A stretch of 10,349 nucleotides of DNA from Candidatus Tayloriibacteriota bacterium (GCA_003455555.1 DMQX01000013.1:1623-11971); one strand, 5' to 3'. Numbered from the stretch's first letter, positions 1 to 5,987 are shown. Notes: generated by a model from the letters alone, not told the origin. Program-made: numbers and translations.

Positions 1-2
1 CC

Positions 3-8
3 TATATT
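3..8 (+). promoter_or_regulatory. -10 element of the helicase gene, predicting a leaderless mRNA
   Basis: TATATT lies five bases before the ATG at 14, so transcription would start at or within a base or two of the start codon. No SD sequence can fit. The -35 region is outside the window. The same spacing recurs at three other genes here, which is the main support. Confidence 0.35.
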
Positions 9-13
9 AGTGT

Positions 14-1486
14 ATGACGACAACTAAAGTCTATCGAAAGATGCCTGGGCACAGTGGTGGCTCATTTGGCAATAAAGGAAGCAATGGTCCAAGTAAATAT
101 AGCCCCCGAAGCACCTCAAGCGCTCCAAGTACCCCAAGTACTGGTGTTTCTTCAAGCTACAGTCACCGAACCGGTCCAAGTACCGGTGCGACTTCAAGTT
201 ACGGACACCGAAGTGGAACAAGCACTTACGGTGTTTCAAAAATTTACGGATCAAGTTCACGTGGTGGTTACGCAGGTAGCCGAAGCGGTTCTTCAAGTTC
301 TCGTGGCGGATACAGCAGCGGCGGAAGTCGTGGCGGTTTTGGTGGAGGTAATCGAGGCGGTGGACGACGTGGTCCAGCGGATCAGAAAATTGATCCAGCA
401 CGATTTGTCAGCAAAGCTGTCATTACTGAAACCGCAGAAAAATTTGTACCGGAGCATGCTTTCAACGATTTTCTAATTGATGCTCGCATCAAAGCGAATA
501 TCGCCAAGCACGGTTTCACTGCCCCAACTCCTATTCAGGATAAAGCGATTCCGCATGTCTTGAAAGGTCAGGACGTGGTTGGTATTGCAAATACCGGAAC
601 TGGAAAAACTGCAGCTTTCCTTATCCCTCTTATAAATAAAATATTACTGGCTCCTCGCGAAAAGGTTATCGTAATGGTACCGACTCGTGAGCTTGCGATC
701 CAGATTGAAGCCGAACTTCGACTCTTTACACCGATGCTCAGAATTTTCGGTGTCTGCTGTGTTGGAGGCGCGCCTATCAGTCGCCAGATCTCACAACTTA
801 AATTGACTCACAGTTTTGTGATTGGCACACCGGGACGCATCAAAGACCTGATTGAACGAAAATTTATTCGTCTCGAAGAATTTCGAACTGTCGTGCTCGA
901 TGAAGCTGACCGAATGTTGGACATGGGGTTCATCAACGACATGCGAGCCATCATGTCTAAAATGGCTAAGGATCGACAAACTCTTTTCTTTTCAGCCACA
1001 CTTTCTCCGGAAATCGCAGCGCTCATTAAAGAGTTTCTCAAAGAGCCAGTTTCAATTTCGGTGAAAACTCGTGACACTGCCAAGAACGTTGATCAGGATG
1101 TGGTTCGAGTTGGACACGGTAGTGACAAAGTTCAGATCTTGCGAGAAATGCTTTCAAAAGCAGAGTTCAGTAAAGTGTTGGTTTTCGGACGCACAAAGCA
1201 CGGCGTAGAAAAACTTTCAAAACTTTTGACCCAAGCTGGTGTTAAAACTGAATCAATTCACGGCAACAAAAATCATGGCCAGCGACAGCGGGCATTAGGC
1301 GCTTTTAAGGATAATAAAGTTCAGGTTTTGGTTGCTACAGACGTGGCTGCCCGAGGCTTGGACATCCCTGATGTAAGCCATGTTATCAACTTTGATCTGC
1401 CTGCGACCTATGATGACTATGTTCACCGAATCGGACGAACCGGCCGCGCCGGCAAGACAGGTAAAGCTTTGACGTTTATCGGCTAA
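14..1486 (+). CDS. DEAD-box ATP-dependent RNA helicase with Ser/Gly/Arg-rich N-terminal tail
   Basis: 490-aa superfamily 2 RNA helicase that would unwind RNA duplexes or remodel RNPs (cold adaptation, ribosome assembly or RNA decay in this family). The core carries every motif: Q motif GFTAPTPIQ (167-175), motif I ANTGTGKT (192-199), PTRELA (223-228), TPGR (272-275), DEAD (296-299), SAT (327-329), ATDVAARGLD (441-450) and HRIGRTGR (471-478). The RhlE-like core starts near residue 145. Residues 1-125 are low complexity, rich in Ser, Gly, Tyr and Arg, with SRGGY, SRGGY, SRGGF and RGGG blocks and a duplicated 14-residue unit. The protein ends almost directly after motif VI, so the basic or disordered tail that RhlE/DeaD homologues carry at the C-terminus sits at the N-terminus here. 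ATG 14 fits the -10 at 3-8. A zinc-ribbon gene follows 24 bp downstream. Family assignment is firm; the exact paralogue is not. Confidence 0.95.
   Translation: MTTTKVYRKMPGHSGGSFGNKGSNGPSKYSPRSTSSAPSTPSTGVSSSYSHRTGPSTGATSSYGHRSGTSTYGVSKIYGSSSRGGYAGSRSGSSSSRGGYSSGGSRGGFGGGNRGGGRRGPADQKIDPARFVSKAVITETAEKFVPEHAFNDFLIDARIKANIAKHGFTAPTPIQDKAIPHVLKGQDVVGIANTGTGKTAAFLIPLINKILLAPREKVIVMVPTRELAIQIEAELRLFTPMLRIFGVCCVGGAPISRQISQLKLTHSFVIGTPGRIKDLIERKFIRLEEFRTVVLDEADRMLDMGFINDMRAIMSKMAKDRQTLFFSATLSPEIAALIKEFLKEPVSISVKTRDTAKNVDQDVVRVGHGSDKVQILREMLSKAEFSKVLVFGRTKHGVEKLSKLLTQAGVKTESIHGNKNHGQRQRALGAFKDNKVQVLVATDVAARGLDIPDVSHVINFDLPATYDDYVHRIGRTGRAGKTGKALTFIG
140..223 (+). repeat. Two tandem 42-bp units coding a 14-aa repeat in the helicase tail
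   Basis: Units 140-181 and 182-223 encode TGVSSSYSHRTGPS and TGATSSYGHRSGTS (residues 43-56 and 57-70). A third, decayed start follows (TYGVSKIYG). The units are in frame and imperfect, consistent with expansion of a disordered tail by duplication. Confidence 0.7.
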
Positions 1487-1510
1487 TTTTCTCTCATAAT
1501 TTCAAAACAT

Positions 1511-1678
1511 ATGACAAAATTAATTACTCGAAAAACATATCAGAAAGACGGCAAATGGGTTGAACGACCTGGTCATACGATGATCCTGGTTTGCTCATGC
1601 GGTAATAAATATATCAAGACGCGTGAGAATCAAGTGCTCTGTGTGCGATGTATTGGGAAAGTGGTGATCGTAAAGTAG
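1511..1678 (+). CDS. Small zinc-ribbon protein, 55 aa
   Basis: Short ORF 24 bp after the helicase stop, ending TAG at 1676-1678. It contains CSC (C28, C30) and CVRC (C44, C47), the four-Cys pattern of a small zinc ribbon, with a beta-rich segment between (MILVCSCG and VLCVRC). The basic N-terminus has a K-x-Y-x-K stretch and a later PGH, reminiscent of the helicase's own first residues (KVYRK then PGH). No SD is visible, so translation may be coupled to the helicase or SD-independent. Position suggests co-transcription with the helicase and possibly an RNA-related role, which is inference. No specific family is recognised. Coding is supported by the Cys pattern and the intact frame, not by homology. 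Confidence 0.65.
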   Translation: MTKLITRKTYQKDGKWVERPGHTMILVCSCGNKYIKTRENQVLCVRCIGKVVIVK

Positions 1679-1680
1679 AA

Positions 1681-1799
1681 AGCAAAAAAGCTGTAAAGCA
1701 TTCTTCGAGGCACACGCATAATTTTCTGCTGAAAATTTGCTGTGCTCGCGCCGTCGCGCTGTGCAAGTGTCTCTCAAAACGCTTTACAGCTTTTTTGCT
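1681..1799. repeat. Long inverted-repeat element 1 (perfect 19-bp arms)
   Basis: Arms 1681-1699 and 1781-1799 are exact reverse complements (AGCAAAAAAGCTGTAAAGC and GCTTTACAGCTTTTTTGCT). The 81-bp interior holds further dyads: AATTTTC (1720-1726) with GAAAATT (1731-1737) around a TGCT loop, and GC-rich complementary stretches near 1740-1763. Each arm gives a T-rich 3' end on one strand, so the element could terminate transcription from either side. It lies two bases after the zinc-ribbon stop. Its right arm supplies the TGCT that begins the extended -10 of pyrD. Open frames inside it are judged non-coding. Confidence 0.8.
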
Positions 1800-1804
1800 A
1801 TAAT
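1796..1804 (+). promoter_or_regulatory. Extended -10 promoter of pyrD, predicting a leaderless mRNA
   Basis: TGCTATAAT is a consensus extended -10. There is no good -35 at 17-bp spacing, but TGn-TATAAT can compensate. The hexamer ends six bases before the ATG at 1811, so the start site would fall on the start codon. The first four bases (1796-1799) are the end of the inverted-repeat arm. Confidence 0.6.
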
Positions 1805-1810
1805 ACATTT

Positions 1811-2935
1811 ATGAAAACTTCTATAAAGAACAACGTGCTTTATTGGTCGTATACGCATGTGCTGAAACCGGTGTTTTTTAGGCAAGATCCAGAAACGGTG
1901 CATGACCACATGGTTGGCGTTGGCAAGATGTTGGGCAAATACAAACTGGCTCAAAAAGTCACCCGAAGTCTTTTTGCCTATCGCGATCCGATGTTGGAGC
2001 AGATAGTGCTGGGCCTAAAATTCAAGAATCCGATCGGACTGGCCGCCGGCTTCGACAAAAATGCGGAGCTGGTGGATATTTTGCCGTCAGTCGGTTTCGG
2101 TTTTGTGGAAGTCGGTTCGATCACCGGTTATCCTTGCGAAGGCAATCCAAAACCGCGTTTGTGGCGCCTGCCGAAATCTAAAGGTTTGGTGGTGTATTAC
2201 GGTTTGAAAAACGAAGGTTGTGACGCGATTGCCGAACGTTTGCAAAATCGAATTTTTGATAATGTGGTCGGTACGAGCGTAGCTATGACCAATTGCGCCG
2301 CCAATCTCGACACTGAGACTGCAATCAAGGATTATGCCAAAGCTTTCACGGCTCTGTCCGACATCGGTGATTATTTCACTATCAACATCAGCTGTCCGAA
2401 CGCACAAGGCGGTCAGCCATTTGTTGATCATGAAAAATTGGATGCATTGCTCAACACGATTGATCAAATCCAAACCAAAAAACCGATTTTCATAAAACTG
2501 TCGCCGGATCTCGAGACGACCGAAATTGATAACATTCTAAATGTGGTGGCCAAACACCGGATCCATGGCATCATTTGCACCAACCTGACCAAGCCGAGAT
2601 CCAATTTAAAGATTGTTGACAACAACGTGCCGGAGCAAGGCGGCGTGAGCGGCAAGCCGGTGCAGGAGTTGTCCGACAAACTGCTGGCATATATTTACAA
2701 AAAGACCAAAGGCCAGTACGTGCTGGTCGGCTGCGGCGGTGTTTTCAATGCCGAAGACGCCTACAAAAAGATTCGCCTCGGCGCCTCGCTGGTCCAACTC
2801 GCGACCGGCATGATCTTCGAAGGCCCGCAACTGATTGGGGAGATCAATCGCGGGCTGGTTCAACTCCTAAAACGAGATGGGTTTAAGAATATTTCTGAAG
2901 CGGTTGGGGTGGATAATCACCAAATACAAAAATAA
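1811..2935 (+). CDS. pyrD: Dihydroorotate dehydrogenase, class 2-like (quinone-type), with Cys at the catalytic-base position
   Basis: 374-aa FMN enzyme that oxidises dihydroorotate to orotate, the fourth step of UMP synthesis. Residues 1-50 form the class 2-type N-terminal extension that docks on the membrane to reach quinone (DPETVHDH at 26-33). The FMN barrel follows: GLAAGFDKNAE (76-86), VEVGSIT (99-105), NPKPRLWRLP (112-121), YGLKNEG (130-136), INISCPNAQGG (191-201), IKLSPD (228-233), GGVSG (277-281), GCGGV (307-311) and VQLATGMIFEGP (328-339). In known class 2 enzymes the SCPN Cys (C195) is Ser; Cys is typical of class 1. The frame is open from 1742, but that part lies inside the inverted repeat, and ATG 1811 sits correctly behind the -10. 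The orphan toxin follows after 20 bp and may share the transcript. Enzyme identity is firm; the electron acceptor is inferred from the N-terminal extension. Confidence 0.95.
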   Translation: MKTSIKNNVLYWSYTHVLKPVFFRQDPETVHDHMVGVGKMLGKYKLAQKVTRSLFAYRDPMLEQIVLGLKFKNPIGLAAGFDKNAELVDILPSVGFGFVEVGSITGYPCEGNPKPRLWRLPKSKGLVVYYGLKNEGCDAIAERLQNRIFDNVVGTSVAMTNCAANLDTETAIKDYAKAFTALSDIGDYFTINISCPNAQGGQPFVDHEKLDALLNTIDQIQTKKPIFIKLSPDLETTEIDNILNVVAKHRIHGIICTNLTKPRSNLKIVDNNVPEQGGVSGKPVQELSDKLLAYIYKKTKGQYVLVGCGGVFNAEDAYKKIRLGASLVQLATGMIFEGPQLIGEINRGLVQLLKRDGFKNISEAVGVDNHQIQK

Positions 2936-2955
2936 AATTGTGCTAGGGTGGTTGA

Positions 2956-3348
2956 ATGGCTTATGAAAATTTTGATGAGTGGAACGGTGTTAAAAAGAAA
3001 CTCAATATACATAATCGCGACTTGCTATTTAAGGAAGGTGAAATCTGGTGGTGTTCTGTGGGCCTAAACATTGGCGAAGAGGTATATGGGAAAGGTAAAA
3101 GTTTTAGACGACCTGTTGTCGTTCTCAAAAAACTTTCACATAATTCTTGTGTGGTTATGCCAACAACCACCAAACAGCACGAAGGCACTTGGTATCATCA
3201 TTTAAACATTGGTAAAAAAGACCGTTGGGTGATGCTAAACCAGATTAGGTTTATTTCAGCAAATCGATTGTATGTTCGAGAATCTATTCTGTTGCCTGGC
3301 GATTTTGCGGAAATGAAAAAGTCCGTGGCAGAGTTGCTCGGACTTTAA
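2956..3348 (+). CDS. Orphan PemK/MazF-like toxin-family protein
   Basis: 130-aa protein with the PemK/MazF SH3-like barrel signature: GEIWW (28-32), RRPVVVL (51-57), the MPTTTK strand (68-73, corresponding to the catalytic Thr/Ser region) and MLNQIRFISANRL (93-105). MazF-type proteins are mRNA interferases that cut single-stranded RNA. The 26-residue N-terminal extension (FDEWN...) seems to recur in solitary PemK-like proteins of Patescibacteria, from memory. No antitoxin gene lies on either side: pyrD is 20 bp upstream and the next solid gene is 389 bp downstream, so it may be a housekeeping RNase, a domesticated toxin, or controlled by RNA. Only a weak GGGTGG precedes the ATG. A small dyad (GTCCG 3321-3325 with CGGAC 3339-3343) spans the 3' end of the frame. 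Confidence 0.8.
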   Translation: MAYENFDEWNGVKKKLNIHNRDLLFKEGEIWWCSVGLNIGEEVYGKGKSFRRPVVVLKKLSHNSCVVMPTTTKQHEGTWYHHLNIGKKDRWVMLNQIRFISANRLYVRESILLPGDFAEMKKSVAELLGL

Positions 3349-3357
3349 CAATGGTCA

Positions 3358-3372
3358 CCGAGCTAGGCTCGG
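3358..3372. other. Compact GC hairpin after the toxin gene
   Basis: CCGAGC (3358-3363) and GCTCGG (3367-3372) form a perfect six-base stem with a TAG loop, ten bases after the PemK-like stop. A second small dyad (TGGG with CCCA, about 3378-3390) and a short CTTTT follow. No long T-run follows the main hairpin, so it is at best a weak terminator or an RNA-end stabiliser for the pyrD/pemK transcript. Confidence 0.35.
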
Positions 3373-3401
3373 ATCAGTGGGCTTTTCCCAAATGTAAGGA
3401 T

Positions 3402-3429
3402 ATTATAGCAGATTACGTATTGGGTGCAA
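3402..3429 (-). promoter_or_regulatory. Possible minus-strand promoter reading antisense into the PemK-like gene
   Basis: On the minus strand TTGCAC (3429-3424), a 16-bp spacer and a perfect TATAAT (3407-3402) make a good sigma-70 match. A start near 3395 would read through the CCGAGC hairpin and antisense to the 3' end of the PemK-like gene. No protein-coding gene on that strand would use it. The region is A+T-rich, so a chance match is possible. Confidence 0.3.
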
Positions 3430-3449
3430 GTTTGTTGGAGAAAGTGTAA

Positions 3450-3593
3450 ATGAAAACGCACCACGTAGACACAATAGACTACGAAGTGCGCTCTCTTATG
3501 GATACAGCTAGTGTACCCCTGCATTATTTAATGTCAACTTGCGTTGCTAAAATAGCCCTATACAGAGCCACGATTCAGCACGAAAATGCTTGA
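3450..3593 (+). CDS. Doubtful 47-aa ORF between the toxin and receiver genes
   Basis: The frame begins ATG at 3450 directly after a TAA, with GGAG (3437-3440) nine bases upstream, and ends TGA at 3591-3593 overlapping the -35 of the next promoter. The product (starts MKTHHVDTIDYEV) matches no family I recognise and has no membrane segment or Cys motif. The frame contains the hairpin at 3457-3490, which argues that the region is RNA or non-coding. It is listed because the SD spacing is acceptable and no other gene occupies 3349-3737. Confidence 0.15.
   Translation: MKTHHVDTIDYEVRSLMDTASVPLHYLMSTCVAKIALYRATIQHENA
3455..3537 (-). ncRNA. Candidate short minus-strand RNA unit: promoter, hairpin and T-run
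   Basis: On the minus strand TTGACA (3537-3532), 16 bp, then TACACT (3515-3510) resemble a promoter. About 13 bases past the predicted start lies the stem CGCAC (3490-3486) and CGTAG (3483-3479) pairing with CTACG (3468-3464) and GTGCG (3461-3457), with a two-base internal loop and ten-base loop, followed by TTTT. This reads as a transcription unit of roughly 50 nt. It could equally be a bidirectional hairpin with a chance promoter match. No known RNA family is recognised. Confidence 0.25.
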
Positions 3594-3618
3594 CAATTAG
3601 GCTCAATCGTGCTATACT
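3590..3618 (+). promoter_or_regulatory. Strong sigma-70 promoter of the receiver gene
   Basis: TTGACA (3590-3595), a 17-bp spacer and TATACT (3613-3618) preceded by TGC (extended -10). This is the best promoter in the window. Predicted start is near 3625, giving a leader of about 113 nt. Confidence 0.8.
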
Positions 3619-3624
3619 ATATGG

Positions 3625-3737
3625 GTAAAGATAAGTTCATTGAAAGGTTGAGTTTAGGAGAAAGAAAGTAATTGTCTGCTGGCATGTTGCCAAGCGGATT
3701 GTAAATTTTCAGACTGAACTTAACCAAGGAGAATGTA
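3625..3737 (+). promoter_or_regulatory. Structured 5' leader with SD before the receiver gene
   Basis: The SD AAGGAG (3726-3731) sits six bases before the ATG. The segment directly before it can pair with two upstream segments: AACTTAACC (3717-3725) with GGTTGAGTT (3646-3654, one G-U), or TGAACTT (3715-3721) with AAGTTCA (3633-3639). These pairings exclude each other. Inside, GTCTG (3674-3678) pairs with CAGAC (3710-3714), and GGCA (3681-3684) with TGCC (3688-3691). The nested arrangement next to the SD suggests a cis-regulatory RNA, but it fits no riboswitch class I recognise. Confidence 0.4.
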
Positions 3738-4106
3738 ATGAAAATCGTGATCGTCGAAGACGGACACAGTGACGGCGAGAACATGCTCAAGGCTTTGCAG
3801 ACCGCTGGCCACGAAGTGCATCTCTTCTGGAATTTCGGTCAGATCAGTGGCGACAGCTTGTCGTCCCTGCTCCAGAAGATCAGGGTGCTCGGCCCAGTGG
3901 ATCGGATCCTTGTGGATCACGACCTACGGACATCGTTCACCGGCGCCGATGTGGTTGAAGGCCTCCCAGAAGTTGCTCCCAGCAAGTTCATCAGCATCAG
4001 TTCGATGCGGCGAAAATATTGCGAAGGTGGCAATTTCTCGAGCAAGTCCGACCTGTACGAAGGCGGAAGCTTGGTTCAGGAGTTCGTCGAGGTCGTGACG
4101 AAATGA
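3738..4106 (+). CDS. Single-domain response-regulator receiver (CheY-like) protein
   Basis: 122 aa, about the length of one receiver domain and nothing else. Visible marks: an acidic pair at the end of strand 1 (MKIVIVED, E7-D8), a phospho-acceptor candidate after strand 3 (RILVDHDL, D60), a hydroxyl residue ending strand 4 (FISISS, S86 or S88) and a Lys in the strand 5 region (K103). The HDLR...FTGAD stretch departs from the usual D-x-x-MP, so it may be a diverged or pseudo-receiver. With no output domain it would act by protein contact or phosphotransfer; no kinase is nearby. The gene has its own promoter, leader, SD and terminator, higher G+C than its neighbours (roughly 53-62% in the three 60-base lines I counted) and a TGA stop. 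Confidence 0.65.
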   Translation: MKIVIVEDGHSDGENMLKALQTAGHEVHLFWNFGQISGDSLSSLLQKIRVLGPVDRILVDHDLRTSFTGADVVEGLPEVAPSKFISISSMRRKYCEGGNFSSKSDLYEGGSLVQEFVEVVTK

Positions 4107-4146
4107 TTCGTCAGCCGCATTTCATACTGCGTTTAAAGTTTGGAAC

Positions 4147-4170
4147 CCCGTACGTAAGTGCGGGTTTTTT
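4147..4170 (+). terminator. Rho-independent terminator of the receiver gene
   Basis: CCCGTAC (4147-4153), GTAA loop, GTGCGGG (4158-4164; seven pairs with one G-U) then six T (4165-4170), 41 bp after the stop codon. Confidence 0.85.
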
Positions 4171-4197
4171 GTTATCAAAAAATTTATATGAATAAGA

Positions 4198-4326
4198 AAA
4201 AAGAAACAAAGTTTTTGGCCGTAGGCATGTGCGCTCTGCGCCGCGAGGACTGTTTGAGTGGAGCTTTAGCTCCACGAGTTCCGCAGCAAGCAGACGCATA
4301 TGCCGAAGGCAACTTTGTTTCTTTTT
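4198..4326. repeat. Long inverted-repeat element 2, between convergent genes
   Basis: Arms AAAAAGAAACAAAGTT (4198-4213) and AACTTTGTTTCTTTTT (4311-4326) are exact complements. Inside, GGCATGTGCG (4224-4233) pairs with CGCATATGCC (4295-4304) by ten pairs including one G-U, CTGC (4236-4239) with GCAG (4290-4293), and GTGGAGC (4258-4264) with GCTCCAC (4269-4275) around TTTA. The whole folds as one long stem. It ends two bases before the stop codon of the minus-strand dehydrogenase and follows the receiver terminator, so it probably terminates the minus-strand message (the arm ends in T-runs). It resembles element 1 in size, T-rich arms and small core blocks. Confidence 0.8.
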
Positions 4327-4328
4327 GT

Positions 4329-5981
4329 TTATTTAGCTAGATTATTTTTAATATCCTCAAAAGTCCCACCGACTTTTTTGCCTGGATTAAAAATATTGTT
4401 TGGATCAAAAATAGTTTTGGTCTCTTTGAATAATTCGTAGATTGTCGGGCCGTACATTTGCGTCAAATACGGCGTGCGTATGATGCCATCGTTGTGCTCG
4501 GCGGTGATCGAGCCATGATATTTCAAAACCAGGTCATAAACTTTGTGCGAAAGTTCTAAAATAATATCTCCGGAATATGGCGACTTGAGATCCATGAGTG
4601 GAATGATGTGAAAGTTGCCGTTGCCAAGATGGCCGGCAATCGTGTAAACGAGTTTGTATTCATCCAAAATTTCTTGCAATTGTGGCATGAAATCAGGAAG
4701 GTATTCCGGGTTAACAATTATGTCGTCTATAAAAGGTGCAGTTTTCATTCCGTGCACGTGTTTGCGTAGAAGGTTAAAACTCTCGCGACGAATACGCCAA
4801 TATTTGTCAGCCTCGGCCTGTGACTTGGCAATGTGGGCCTTGTAGCCAAAGTGGGCGATCTTGGCGGCGATCTGCTCTAATCGATTGTGAATTTCATTTT
4901 CATCCGAGCCGGAGCACTCGACCATTAAAATGAGTTTCGGCATGCCACCTCGCACCATCATCAAAGCTTCGGGAAGAAATTGGAAGCCGAGTTTAATAAA
5001 TTTCCAAAGGCCCAGGCGTTTATAAAAATCAAAAAAGAATTTGACTGCCAGCTTCATACTATAATCATCGTAAGTTTCCAGACTCTCCGGTTTGAAAGGA
5101 AGTATTTCGTTAACTAATTGACTGGCGTGATCAATGCTCGGCAGGAAAACGGCTAGGATATTTGAATATTTTTCGACGGGCGCCAGTTTAAAAGTGATTT
5201 CAGTCACAATGCCAAGCGTGCCTTGCGAGCCGACGATCAAACGGCAGAGGTCGAACATGCCGGTGGCTTGATCATAAACATTCCACAAATAATAGCCGGC
5301 CGAGTTTTTAGAAACCTGCGGTTTAGCTGACATTATCTCGTCGTAATTTTGATGGATCAATTTCCAGAGTTTTCTGTAGATCTCGCCTTCAAAATCATAT
5401 TGATTGGCTTTAGCATCGAGTTCGACAGAGGTTAGAGGTCTGACGATATACTCTTCGCCGTCAGAAAAAATCACTTTTAATTCCTTAATCCAATTTTCAG
5501 TTTTGCCATATTTGATGCTTTTTTCGCCGCCGGAGTTGTTGGCGACCATGCCGCCGACCGCACAAATATCTCGTGAGGCGGTGTAGGTTGGCATTATACG
5601 GTCAATCCCGCGCGTAGCTGTATCAAAATCTCTGTAATAGCAGCCGGGCTCGACGATGGCGAATTCCGGCGTAACTTTTTTTATGGTATACAAATATTTT
5701 GTAAAATCCATTATTATCGAAGAACCAATTGCACCACCGGTCATATCAGTGCCGGCTGAACGAGGCGTGATCGATAGGGTTGGATCGATTTTCTTATATT
5801 GATTTACAAAGCGTACAACCGCACCGACATCGGATGAATTTTTTGGGAAAACAATCACTTTCGGAAAGATCTGGAAGAGACTGGCGTCGTGGGAGTATGC
5901 GGCGCGACTCTCGTCCGTTTCGTCAATATCACCTTCAAAACCGAAGTCGGTCGTTAATTTGTGAAAATCTATCTTATCCAT
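4329..5981 (-). CDS. FAD-binding dehydrogenase, GlcD / D-lactate dehydrogenase type
   Basis: 550-aa flavoprotein of the vanillyl-alcohol-oxidase fold that probably oxidises a 2-hydroxy acid such as D-lactate or glycolate. The FAD domain (about 38-268) shows PRSAGTDMTGGA (73-84), VEPGCYYRDFD (110-120), a PTYTASRD stretch followed by AVGGMVANNSGGEKSIKYG (141-159) and VGSQGTLGIVTE (250-261). The C-terminal domain has HLGNGNFH (451-458, the metal or substrate His cluster), ITAEHNDGI (492-500, usually GEHG) and FDPNNIFNPGKK (525-536). Larger relatives carry a C-terminal Fe-S domain; this one stops after the FAD module, so its electron acceptor is unknown. It lies alone between an inverted repeat and a divergent membrane protein. 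ATG 5981 is placed by the -10 six bases upstream. Substrate is inference. Confidence 0.9.
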   Translation of the reverse strand: MDKIDFHKLTTDFGFEGDIDETDESRAAYSHDASLFQIFPKVIVFPKNSSDVGAVVRFVNQYKKIDPTLSITPRSAGTDMTGGAIGSSIIMDFTKYLYTIKKVTPEFAIVEPGCYYRDFDTATRGIDRIMPTYTASRDICAVGGMVANNSGGEKSIKYGKTENWIKELKVIFSDGEEYIVRPLTSVELDAKANQYDFEGEIYRKLWKLIHQNYDEIMSAKPQVSKNSAGYYLWNVYDQATGMFDLCRLIVGSQGTLGIVTEITFKLAPVEKYSNILAVFLPSIDHASQLVNEILPFKPESLETYDDYSMKLAVKFFFDFYKRLGLWKFIKLGFQFLPEALMMVRGGMPKLILMVECSGSDENEIHNRLEQIAAKIAHFGYKAHIAKSQAEADKYWRIRRESFNLLRKHVHGMKTAPFIDDIIVNPEYLPDFMPQLQEILDEYKLVYTIAGHLGNGNFHIIPLMDLKSPYSGDIILELSHKVYDLVLKYHGSITAEHNDGIIRTPYLTQMYGPTIYELFKETKTIFDPNNIFNPGKKVGGTFEDIKNNLAK

Positions 5982-5987
5982 GACTTA

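Noticed and set aside
24..476. Long open frames antisense and out of frame in the helicase tail
   Set aside because: Low-complexity Ser/Gly codons leave other frames open; the real frame is fixed by the helicase motifs.
1742..1810. Longer pyrD start giving 23 extra residues
   Set aside because: The extension lies within inverted-repeat element 1 and upstream of the predicted transcription start; ATG 1811 fits both the family and the -10.
3351..3449. 32-aa open frame after the PemK-like gene
   Set aside because: It contains the GC hairpin and the minus-strand promoter, has no SD and resembles nothing known.
3621..3671. 16-codon leader peptide before the receiver gene
   Set aside because: Its ATG lies only three bases after the -10, upstream of the predicted transcription start, so it would not be in the mRNA.
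4111..4340. Open frames of about 60 aa on both strands
   Set aside because: They lie mostly within the receiver terminator and inverted-repeat element 2; their composition follows from the dyads and they match no family.
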